DNA from: Comamonadaceae bacterium
Lineage (GTDB): Bacteria > Pseudomonadota > Gammaproteobacteria > Burkholderiales > Burkholderiaceae_C
DNA length: 5,999 nt
Reading direction: 5' to 3'
Assembly (NCBI GenBank): GCA_947478935.1
Contig: CANJXV010000161.1
Span: forward strand, 1-5,999
Shown: positions 1 through 5,339 of the stretch, piece by piece
How the letters are laid out: every line of letters starts with the position of its first letter
How positions within the stretch are numbered: position 1 is the first letter of the stretch
The notes under the pieces: generated by a model
The model's database searches: none
What the model was told of the DNA's origin: nothing
What the model saw: only the letters and a program-made list of their open reading frames with translations
Translations under genes and position numbers: made by a program

Positions 1-1296
1 AACGAGCGGCTGCCGCAGTACGCGACCGAAGACGTGCTGCGCCAGCGCGTGGCCCAATTACCCACGGTACAAACCTTTTTCGGCTGGGACGCACAGACCG
101 TGGCGCAAGACGCCCACGGCGTCAGCATCGATATTGCCGAGCGCCATGGCAGTGGCCGCCATAGTCTCAGAGCGGCGTATGCCGTGGGCTGTGATGGCAG
201 CCGCTCCAAGGTGCGCGCGCAAGCGGGCATCACCCAAACCCTAAGCGACCACGACCGTCTGATGGTGTTGCTGGTGTTTCGATCACAAGCGCTGCATACA
301 CTGTTGGAGCGCTACCCCGGCAAGTCTTTTTACAGCGTGCTGCAGCCAGGCCTGCAAGGGTATTGGAAATTTTTTGGCCGGGTGGACTTGGGCAATACCT
401 GGTTCTTCCACGCGCCCGTGCCTGCGGGCACTACGGCTGACAACTTTGATTTCAAAGCCTATGTGCAAGAGGCGGTGGGTGCGGACTTTGCATTGGAGTT
501 AGATCACATCGGCTTTTGGGATTTACGCTTTGCCATCGCTGACAGCTACCAGTCGGGCCGCTTGTTTGTAGCGGGCGACGCCGCGCACAGCCACCCGCCT
601 TATGGCGGCTACGGCGTCAATGCCGGCCTGGAAGATGCGCGCAACCTGGGTTGGAAACTGGCTGCGGTTTTGCAAGGTTGGGCCGGTGATGCCTTGCTTG
701 CATCGTATAGCGCCGAACGCCAGCCGGTGTTTGCCTCCACCATGCACGACTTTATTGCCCAATCCATAGAAACCGATAAAGCGTTTTTAGAAACTTTCGA
801 CCCGGTGCGCGACAAGCCGGCCTTTGAACAGGCCTGGCAAGCCCGCTCGCAGGTCGCCATCGGGGAAGTGCACGCTTTTGAACCGCATTACGAAGGTTCG
901 CCGGTGGTATTTCAGGAAGGCTCTGGGTCGCGCGTCAGCAGTTCCAAAGGTTCCCACCGCTTTGAAGCACGCGCCGGGCATCATTTGGCACCGGTCATGT
1001 TGGCCGACGGACGCAATATCTACCAAGCACTAGGCCTTGGTTTTTGCTTGCTGGCAATGGATGCAAAAAGCGATGCGGTGCAGTTGTTTCGCGATGCAGC
1101 TAAGGACTTGAGACTTCCCCTCACAGTGATCGAAGAGGCGCTTGGAGAGCAAGCAGACCGTTACCAGGCGCGCTGGGTGCTGGTGCGCCCGGACCAATTT
1201 ATCGCATGGGTGGGGCACGACGCTGACATCGGCCCGGAACAAGCCCACGCCCTACTGGCGCATGCGCTGGGCGGACCTTTAAAGCCTGCCCACTGA
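1..1296 (+). CDS. FAD-dependent aromatic-ring monooxygenase, 5'-truncated by the window
   Basis: This is a flavoprotein hydroxylase of the PheA/TfdB/MhpA type, which uses NAD(P)H and O2 to hydroxylate a (usually phenolic) ring in the cytoplasm. The frame is open from base 1 (NERLPQYATEDVL), so the GTG at 34 is internal. The N-terminal GxGxxG FAD-binding segment, roughly 100 residues by family length, lies upstream. Visible motifs are the DG motif (GCDGSRSKVR, Asp codon 193-195) and the FAD-ribityl GD motif (GDAAHSHPPYGGYGVNAG, Asp codon 577-579), followed by LEDARNLGWKL. The C-terminal part ends with RWVLVRPDQFIAWVG, typical of the thioredoxin-like tail domain of this family. The TGA stop is at 1294-1296. 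The gene converges on a Bug receptor gene 14 bases away. The family call is secure, but the substrate cannot be read from the sequence. Association with the neighbouring decarboxylase is inferred from proximity only, because the gene is on the other strand and in a separate transcript. Confidence 0.92.
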   Translation, partial: NERLPQYATEDVLRQRVAQLPTVQTFFGWDAQTVAQDAHGVSIDIAERHGSGRHSLRAAYAVGCDGSRSKVRAQAGITQTLSDHDRLMVLLVFRSQALHTLLERYPGKSFYSVLQPGLQGYWKFFGRVDLGNTWFFHAPVPAGTTADNFDFKAYVQEAVGADFALELDHIGFWDLRFAIADSYQSGRLFVAGDAAHSHPPYGGYGVNAGLEDARNLGWKLAAVLQGWAGDALLASYSAERQPVFASTMHDFIAQSIETDKAFLETFDPVRDKPAFEQAWQARSQVAIGEVHAFEPHYEGSPVVFQEGSGSRVSSSKGSHRFEARAGHHLAPVMLADGRNIYQALGLGFCLLAMDAKSDAVQLFRDAAKDLRLPLTVIEEALGEQADRYQARWVLVRPDQFIAWVGHDADIGPEQAHALLAHALGGPLKPAH

Positions 1297-1310
1297 AGGG
1301 CCCTGCTCCG

Positions 1311-2291
1311 TTAATCCGCAGAAATTTTCTTGGTGCGGATCACATTACCCCAGCGCGGATAGTCTTTGGCCACGATACCCGTCAGCTCGCTTGGGGTCGA
1401 TGGCACGGCGTCTAAACCGGCCTTGCCCAGCATCTCTTTGACATCGGCCTGGCGCAAGATGGCGGTGATTTCCGTGTTTAAGCGGGCCACCACCTCGGGC
1501 GATGTTTTGCTGGGCACAAAAAACGCATACCAAAGGTCCACGTCGATGCGCTTGACGCCTAGCTCTTCAAAGGTGGGTACCTCGGGTGCCACCGGATGGC
1601 GCTTGGGGCTGCCCAAGGCCAGTGCCACCAAGCGCCCGGCTTTGACAAAGCCTTGCGCCACGTGTACCGGCAAAAAGCCGACGTTCACCTCGCCACTGAG
1701 CAAATCTTGCGTATAACCGGCAGACCCCCGGTAGGGCACGTGCAACATAAACGTGTTGGACTCCAGCTTAAACAACTCCATCGCCATATGGTGTGGCGTA
1801 CCCACACCGGGCGAGCCAAAGCTGATGGCGCCGGGCCGGGCCTGGGCTTGTTTGATAAGGTCTGGCAAATTTTTGATGCCAGTTTTGGGGTTGGCCACCA
1901 GCATCAAGGAGCCGTAGGCGGCCATCGACACCGATGAAAAATCTTTCACCGGGTCAAAGTTCACGTTGTTGTACATCTGCGCGGCCATCAACATGGTGTT
2001 GGCGCCCATGAGCACGGTGTAGCCGTCTGGCGTGGATTTGGCCACCGTGTCGGCACCGATATTGCCGCTGGCGCCGGCCTGGTTTTGCACGACGACCGGC
2101 TGGCCCAAACGCTCGCTCAGACGTGGCGCCACGGTGCGCGCAATCGTGTCCATGCCCGTGCCCGGTGTAAAGGGCACAATGATTTTGATGGACTGCGCGG
2201 GAAAGGCGCCTTGGGCTGCTGCACCCAGGCTAAGTGTGGTCATCAAGGCCGCGGCCAGTGCGGCCAGATGTCTGCGCTTAATCCATTGCAT
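1311..2291 (-). CDS. Bug/TctC-family periplasmic solute-binding receptor
   Basis: Complete 326-residue protein, the usual length for tripartite tricarboxylate transporter receptors. These bind organic acids or related small molecules in the periplasm. Residues 1-29 form a Sec-type signal peptide: basic start KRRH, hydrophobic core to about residue 25, and an AAAQGA cleavage region. The mature protein begins FPAQSIKIIVPF. Family marks are PFTPGTGMDTIAR (residues 40-52, Asp48), LGQPVVVQNQAGASGNIG (62-79) and TPDGYTVLMG (87-96). The ATG at 2291 is supported by AAAGGAGAG at 2298-2306 (minus strand), about 8 bases upstream. It lies 29 bases downstream of the LigW-like decarboxylase and is very probably co-transcribed with it, which suggests that it delivers the decarboxylase substrate or a relative. 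No TctA/TctB permease genes are in the window. Such orphan receptors are common in Burkholderiales. The ligand is unknown. Confidence 0.94.
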   Translation of the reverse strand: MQWIKRRHLAALAAALMTTLSLGAAAQGAFPAQSIKIIVPFTPGTGMDTIARTVAPRLSERLGQPVVVQNQAGASGNIGADTVAKSTPDGYTVLMGANTMLMAAQMYNNVNFDPVKDFSSVSMAAYGSLMLVANPKTGIKNLPDLIKQAQARPGAISFGSPGVGTPHHMAMELFKLESNTFMLHVPYRGSAGYTQDLLSGEVNVGFLPVHVAQGFVKAGRLVALALGSPKRHPVAPEVPTFEELGVKRIDVDLWYAFFVPSKTSPEVVARLNTEITAILRQADVKEMLGKAGLDAVPSTPSELTGIVAKDYPRWGNVIRTKKISAD

Positions 2292-2308
2292 GAGCGACTC
2301 TCCTTTAC

Positions 2309-2324
2309 AAAATTAAAAAATTAA
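2309..2324. repeat. tandem octamer AAAATTAA x2 across the decarboxylase stop codon
   Basis: AAAATTAA occurs twice back to back (2309-2316 and 2317-2324) in an otherwise GC-rich window. The second copy covers the TAA stop (2321-2323, minus strand) of the decarboxylase. The pair fills most of the 29-base gap before the Bug gene's ribosome-binding site. It may simply be an AT-rich spacer. On mRNA it would read as a U-rich unstructured tract just upstream of AAAGGAG, which could help translation of the receptor gene. Confidence 0.85.
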
Positions 2325-3388
2325 ATGCCTGGTTTTGCCGGTGCGATTTTGAATAAACGCTCGGCGTTGTCTTGGAAAAAAGCCTTGCGTACCTGCGGCG
2401 CCATATCCAGATTTTCCAGAATCTGTACCTCCTGTGGCGCGTATTGGTAGGGATAGTCCATGGCGTATAACACGCGGTCCGGCCCCATAAAGTCTTGCGT
2501 AAATTTCAGGGCCGGGCCCCAGGCCACGCCGCTGTTGGTGATGTGAAAGTTTTCGCGCAAATAGTCGCTGGGCTTACGCTGCAGCGGCTGCACGCTGGGG
2601 TAGCGCTGCGACTTGACGGTGGCCGCATGCATATAGTCCAAGCGGTAAGCCCAAAAGGGCAAGGCCTCGCCCATATGCCCCAAAATAATTTGCAACTTGG
2701 GAAAGCGGTCAAACACCCCGGCAGTGATCAAACGCAAAGCGTGCAAGCCGGTCTCCACGCCGAAGCCGTAAATGGCGCCGTCCAGGCCTGCTTCGATGAA
2801 GTGCTGGATCATGCTGGCGGGCATGGCGTTGGGGTGCAAATAAATCGGTGTATCCAGGGCCTGCGCCGCTTCAAAAATCGGCCAAAACTTGGGGTCGGAC
2901 AAATACTCGCCCTGGGTATGCGAATTGATCACTACCGAATGCATGCCTAGTTGCTGCACACCGCGCTCTATCTCGCGCGCCGCTGCCTGCGGGTCTTGCG
3001 GCGCCACCGCAATCATGCCTACCAGCCGGTCCGGGTGGCGGCGCATGGCATCGGCCAGCAGGTCGTTAGCCACCGGGGCAAAGGCAACCGCAGTGTCTTT
3101 GTCCATGATTTGCACGCCGGGAGACGTCAGGCCGATCACCTGCACATCCACCCCTGCCTCGTCCATGTGCTGCAAGCGCAAATCATCTAAGTCCACTAAA
3201 CAACGCATGATGTGCTGCGCTCGCTCGCTGGGGCTCTGCATATAAAAACCCATCAGGTGCTTAAAGCCCACATCGACATCCGGCTTGTCCAGAATCCGGC
3301 GGTAGATTTCCAGCATCTGGGGCGGCGAAAAAGCCTCTTCGGTGGCGATGCGGCGGTAGGGACGTTGCGGTAGGGAAGAAGCAGACAT
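2321..3388 (-). CDS. LigW-like nonoxidative aromatic-acid decarboxylase (amidohydrolase superfamily, ACMSD-type)
   Basis: 355-residue cytoplasmic enzyme of the metal-dependent decarboxylase branch of the amidohydrolase superfamily. It resembles LigW, which converts 5-carboxyvanillate to vanillate in lignin-biphenyl catabolism. From memory, shared stretches are RIATEEAF, GFY-QSPSERA, LTSPGVQ, VAPQDP, NSHTQG, LDGAI-GFGVETG, GHMGEALPFWAYRLDYMH, TNSGVAW and YAMDYPYQY. Recalled LigW active-site residues have counterparts: metal ligands Glu17, His185 and Asp311, catalytic His238, and Arg56, Arg249 and Tyr314 for substrate binding. These correspond to Glu19, His188, Asp314, His241, Arg58, Arg252 and Tyr317, with a near-constant offset. 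I chose the ATG at 3386-3388 (MSASSLPQ) because it puts RIATEEAF about 13 residues in, as in LigW. The frame could extend to a TTG at 3455-3457, but that adds 23 unconserved residues. Neither start has a strong ribosome site. The gene heads a probable two-gene operon with the downstream Bug receptor. A related decarboxylase (gamma-resorcylate type) is possible but fits less well. Confidence 0.9.
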   Translation of the reverse strand: MSASSLPQRPYRRIATEEAFSPPQMLEIYRRILDKPDVDVGFKHLMGFYMQSPSERAQHIMRCLVDLDDLRLQHMDEAGVDVQVIGLTSPGVQIMDKDTAVAFAPVANDLLADAMRRHPDRLVGMIAVAPQDPQAAAREIERGVQQLGMHSVVINSHTQGEYLSDPKFWPIFEAAQALDTPIYLHPNAMPASMIQHFIEAGLDGAIYGFGVETGLHALRLITAGVFDRFPKLQIILGHMGEALPFWAYRLDYMHAATVKSQRYPSVQPLQRKPSDYLRENFHITNSGVAWGPALKFTQDFMGPDRVLYAMDYPYQYAPQEVQILENLDMAPQVRKAFFQDNAERLFKIAPAKPGI

Positions 3389-3574
3389 GGTTTTGTGGCG
3401 CTTGTAGGGTGACTGAGGCCATGCGCCATTGCCGGCACATGCCAACGAAAACCTCAATGGGCTTGCGCTTGAGGCGCATGCTAGCAGCCAGCACGGGCGC
3501 TGCCCTGTGGGTAAACCCTAGGCCCGGTGCTATGCTGCCGGCGAACCATTTCCCGTTTTTTCGCGAGGTCCTCC
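3389..3574. promoter_or_regulatory. divergent intergenic control region with nested inverted repeats
   Basis: These 186 bases separate the divergent decarboxylase and alpha/beta-hydrolase genes and should hold promoters for both. CATGCGCC (3420-3427) and GGCGCATG (3473-3480) form a perfect 8-base inverted repeat. Nested in it are CCTCAA (3452-3457) and TTGAGG (3469-3474), a 6-base stem with an 11-base loop. GGCACATGCC (3434-3443) and GGGTAAACCC (3509-3518) are short imperfect palindromes. For the plus strand, a weak extended -10, TGCTATGCT (3528-3536), is visible with only a poor -35. I found no convincing minus-strand promoter. The symmetry could mark an operator for an unseen regulator, but no specific regulator box is recognisable. 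Confidence 0.4.
3565..3568 (+). promoter_or_regulatory. ribosome-binding site that fixes the hydrolase start
   Basis: GAGG lies six bases before the ATG at 3575. It supports that start over the upstream in-frame start at 3527, which has no comparable site and would add 16 residues ahead of the conserved MANFVLVHGAW N-terminus. Confidence 0.7.
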
Positions 3575-4306
3575 ATGGCAAATTTCGTACTCGTTCACGG
3601 CGCCTGGCATGGCGCCTGGTGTTGGCGCCGCGTGGTGGACTTACTGCAAGCGCAAGGCCACCGCGTGCATGCGCTTACGCTGACCGGCGTGGGCGAACGG
3701 GCCCACCTGCTCTCGCCCGACATCCACCTGAGCACGCATATTCAGGACGTGGTGGCCGCTATCGAACACGAAGAACTGCAGGACGTAGTGCTGGCGGTGC
3801 ACTCCTACGCCGGCATGGTGGGCACCGGCGTGGCCGACCGCATTCCCGAGCGGCTGCGGCATTTGGTCTATGTGGATGCGGTCGTGCCCAAACCCGGCGA
3901 AGCCTGGTGCGCCACCCACGCCAGCGCCACGCGTGAGGCCCGCATGAACGCCGCGCGCGCCAACCGGCTCTACAGCTTTCCGCCGCCCGGCCCCGCGCTC
4001 TTTGGCCTGGAGGGTGAAGACGCCGCCTGGGTAGAGCGCCGCCAAACGCCGCACCCCGGCCATCCTTACACCGATCTGCTGGACTTTGACACCGCACGCG
4101 TAGCCCGCGTGCCGCGCACCTACATCCACTGCACCCGCCCCACCCTGGCCACCATAGACGCCATCTGGCCGCGCGTGAACGACCCCAAGTTTTGGGATGG
4201 CCTGTGGCTACCCGGCACCCGCACCTTGGAACTGGCCACCGGCCACGACCCGATGATCAGCGCGCCACGGGAGTTGACGGAGGTGTTGTTGGGGTGCGCA
4301 AGCTAG
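3575..4306 (+). CDS. alpha/beta-hydrolase, EstC / plant-methylesterase-like
   Basis: 243-residue cytoplasmic alpha/beta-hydrolase with no signal peptide. The N-terminus FVLVHGAWHGAWCW (residues 4-17) holds the HG oxyanion region typical of the EstC, SABP2/methylesterase and hydroxynitrile-lyase group. TLTGVGERAHL (35-45) is also typical. The nucleophile elbow is VHSYAG with Ser77. Its first position is Val where relatives usually have Gly (GHSYGG). The catalytic His is probably His224 in ATGHDPMISAP. Asp195 is a candidate acid, as its distance to His224 resembles that in SABP2, but this is inference. Most relatives are carboxylesterases of unknown substrate; C-C bond hydrolysis of a ring-cleavage product cannot be excluded. 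The gene is divergent from the decarboxylase and 89 bases upstream of the FAH gene on the same strand, so it may hydrolyse an ester or amide precursor entering the same pathway. Confidence 0.88.
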   Translation: MANFVLVHGAWHGAWCWRRVVDLLQAQGHRVHALTLTGVGERAHLLSPDIHLSTHIQDVVAAIEHEELQDVVLAVHSYAGMVGTGVADRIPERLRHLVYVDAVVPKPGEAWCATHASATREARMNAARANRLYSFPPPGPALFGLEGEDAAWVERRQTPHPGHPYTDLLDFDTARVARVPRTYIHCTRPTLATIDAIWPRVNDPKFWDGLWLPGTRTLELATGHDPMISAPRELTEVLLGCAS

Positions 4307-4309
4307 CAA

Positions 4310-4339
4310 TTGCCCGCCCACGCATTTCTCCGGTATAAC
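4310..4339 (+). promoter_or_regulatory. candidate sigma70 promoter for the FAH gene
   Basis: TTGCCC (4310-4315) and TATAAC (4334-4339) are separated by 18 bases and match the -35 and -10 consensus at four and five of six positions. The pair starts just after the hydrolase stop codon and lies 56 bases before the FAH start, so the FAH and second Bug genes may be transcribed independently of the hydrolase. Identified by eye only. Confidence 0.45.
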
Positions 4340-4357
4340 GCGGCAAGATAAGCCAAC

Positions 4358-4370
4358 GGGCCAGAGGCCC
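4358..4370 (+). repeat. short hairpin in the FAH leader
   Basis: GGGCC-AGA-GGCCC is a perfect 5-base stem with a 3-base loop between the candidate promoter and the ribosome site at 4384-4388. No T-run follows, so it is not an intrinsic terminator. It may stabilise the leader or be chance in GC-rich DNA. Confidence 0.35.
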
Positions 4371-4395
4371 AGGCATTACCCATAGGAGAGATTTC

Positions 4396-5265
4396 ATGCG
4401 CTTTGCATGTTTTGAGTTGGACGGCGCCAGGCGCGTAGGCGTGGTATCCGATGACGGTTTACACATCCAAGCCCTGGCTTTGAGCGCGCCCGAGGCGCAC
4501 TTGGGGGTGCTGGCGCTGGTGGAGCGCAGCGCGCAAGGCCTGGCCCCACCACCCCATGACGGAGCGCCCATCCCCACAGACACCGTGCGCTTAGAGGCGC
4601 CATTCCCGCTGCCACGGCGCAACATTTGGTGCGTGGGGCGCAACTACCACGCCCATGCCAAAGAGTTGCAGGCCTCGGTATTCAAGGACAACAGCGCGGC
4701 GGTAGAGGCCTGGCCGATTGTGTTTACCAAAGTGCCCGAGTGCGTGGTGGGACCGACCGATGTGGTGCATATTCCGCATGGAGTCTCCGAACAAATTGAC
4801 TACGAGGCCGAGTTGTTGATCGTGATCGGCAAGGGCGGCAAAAACATCAGCGCGAAGGACGCGATGCAACATGTGTGGGGCTATTCCATCGTCAATGATG
4901 TCACCGCACGCGACGTGCAGATGCGCCACCAGCAATGGGATTTGGGCAAGTCCTTTGACACCTTTTGCCCCATGGGCCCTTGGGCCGTAACAGCGCAGGC
5001 GATGGACGGCAATGCGGTGCAAGTGCGCTGCTGGGTGAACGGCGATTTACGACAGGACGCCAACACGGCGAATTTGATTTTTGGTATTCCCACGCTGATC
5101 GAAACCATTTCGCGCGGCATTACCCTGCTCCCCGGCGACTTGATTGCCAGCGGAACGCCGGCAGGCGTAGGCATGGGCATGAAGCCGCCGCAGTACCTCA
5201 AAGCTGGTGATACCGTGCGCATTGAAATAGAAGGCATTGGGGTGCTGGAGAACCGCATGGTTTAA
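4396..5265 (+). CDS. fumarylacetoacetate hydrolase (FAH) family enzyme
   Basis: 289-residue metal-dependent enzyme of the FAH / HpcE family, which hydrolyses, decarboxylates or isomerises beta-keto acid and ring-cleavage intermediates of aromatic breakdown. Residues 1-65 form the variable N-terminal region and the catalytic fold starts near residue 70 (RRNIWCVGRNYHAHAKE). Metal ligands are Glu137 and Glu139 in DYEAEL and Asp168 in NDVTARD. His85 and His87 lie in the NYHAH segment. KSFDTFCPMGPW (185-196) and SGTPAGVG (252-259) are diagnostic, and the LENRMV C-terminus fits the family. The ATG at 4396 has AGGAG at 4384-4388, seven bases upstream. The length is normal, with no sign of damage. 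A second Bug receptor follows after 74 bases. Candidate activities include fumarylpyruvate hydrolase, 2-hydroxyhepta-2,4-diene-1,7-dioate isomerase and acylpyruvate hydrolase. The sequence alone does not choose among them. Confidence 0.93.
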   Translation: MRFACFELDGARRVGVVSDDGLHIQALALSAPEAHLGVLALVERSAQGLAPPPHDGAPIPTDTVRLEAPFPLPRRNIWCVGRNYHAHAKELQASVFKDNSAAVEAWPIVFTKVPECVVGPTDVVHIPHGVSEQIDYEAELLIVIGKGGKNISAKDAMQHVWGYSIVNDVTARDVQMRHQQWDLGKSFDTFCPMGPWAVTAQAMDGNAVQVRCWVNGDLRQDANTANLIFGIPTLIETISRGITLLPGDLIASGTPAGVGMGMKPPQYLKAGDTVRIEIEGIGVLENRMV

Positions 5266-5339
5266 ACCGGCCAGGCACTCGTAAGTTGGAAACACACCGC
5301 GCTGCGGATAGGCATTGAAGAATAAATAGGAGACACGCA
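5266..5339 (+). other. short intergenic gap between the FAH and second Bug genes
   Basis: These 74 bases contain no terminator (no stem followed by a T-run) and no convincing promoter. A weak 4-base stem CCGC-GCT-GCGG occurs at 5297-5307. AGGAG at 5328-5332 is the ribosome site of the following gene, seven bases before its ATG. Read-through from the FAH gene is therefore likely. Confidence 0.55.

Noticed and set aside
34..1296. GTG at 34 as the true start of the monooxygenase
   Set aside because: The frame is open and homologous-looking (NERLPQYATED) back to base 1, and the required N-terminal FAD-binding motif is missing, so the gene begins upstream of the window.
1297..1304. AGGGCCCT palindrome as a terminator between the convergent genes
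   Set aside because: It has no loop and no T-run, so it cannot form an intrinsic terminator. It is likely chance in GC-rich DNA.
2271..2279. KRRHLA in the first Bug signal peptide as a Tat signal
   Set aside because: Only the twin Arg is present. The rest of the SRRxFLK consensus is missing and the strongly hydrophobic core favours Sec export.
2321..3388. Calling the decarboxylase ligW outright
   Set aside because: The similarity and residue matches come from memory. Related decarboxylases act on other substrates, and no other DDVA-pathway gene is present to confirm the substrate.
3409..3936. 175-codon plus-strand frame overlapping the hydrolase start
   Set aside because: It has Arg/Ala-rich low-complexity composition typical of out-of-frame GC-rich DNA, and it overlaps a gene with clear family motifs.
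3641..4129. 162-codon minus-strand frame inside the alpha/beta-hydrolase
   Set aside because: It lies antisense within a well-supported gene, shows no recognisable motif, and its Gly/His/Val-rich composition looks like a shadow frame.
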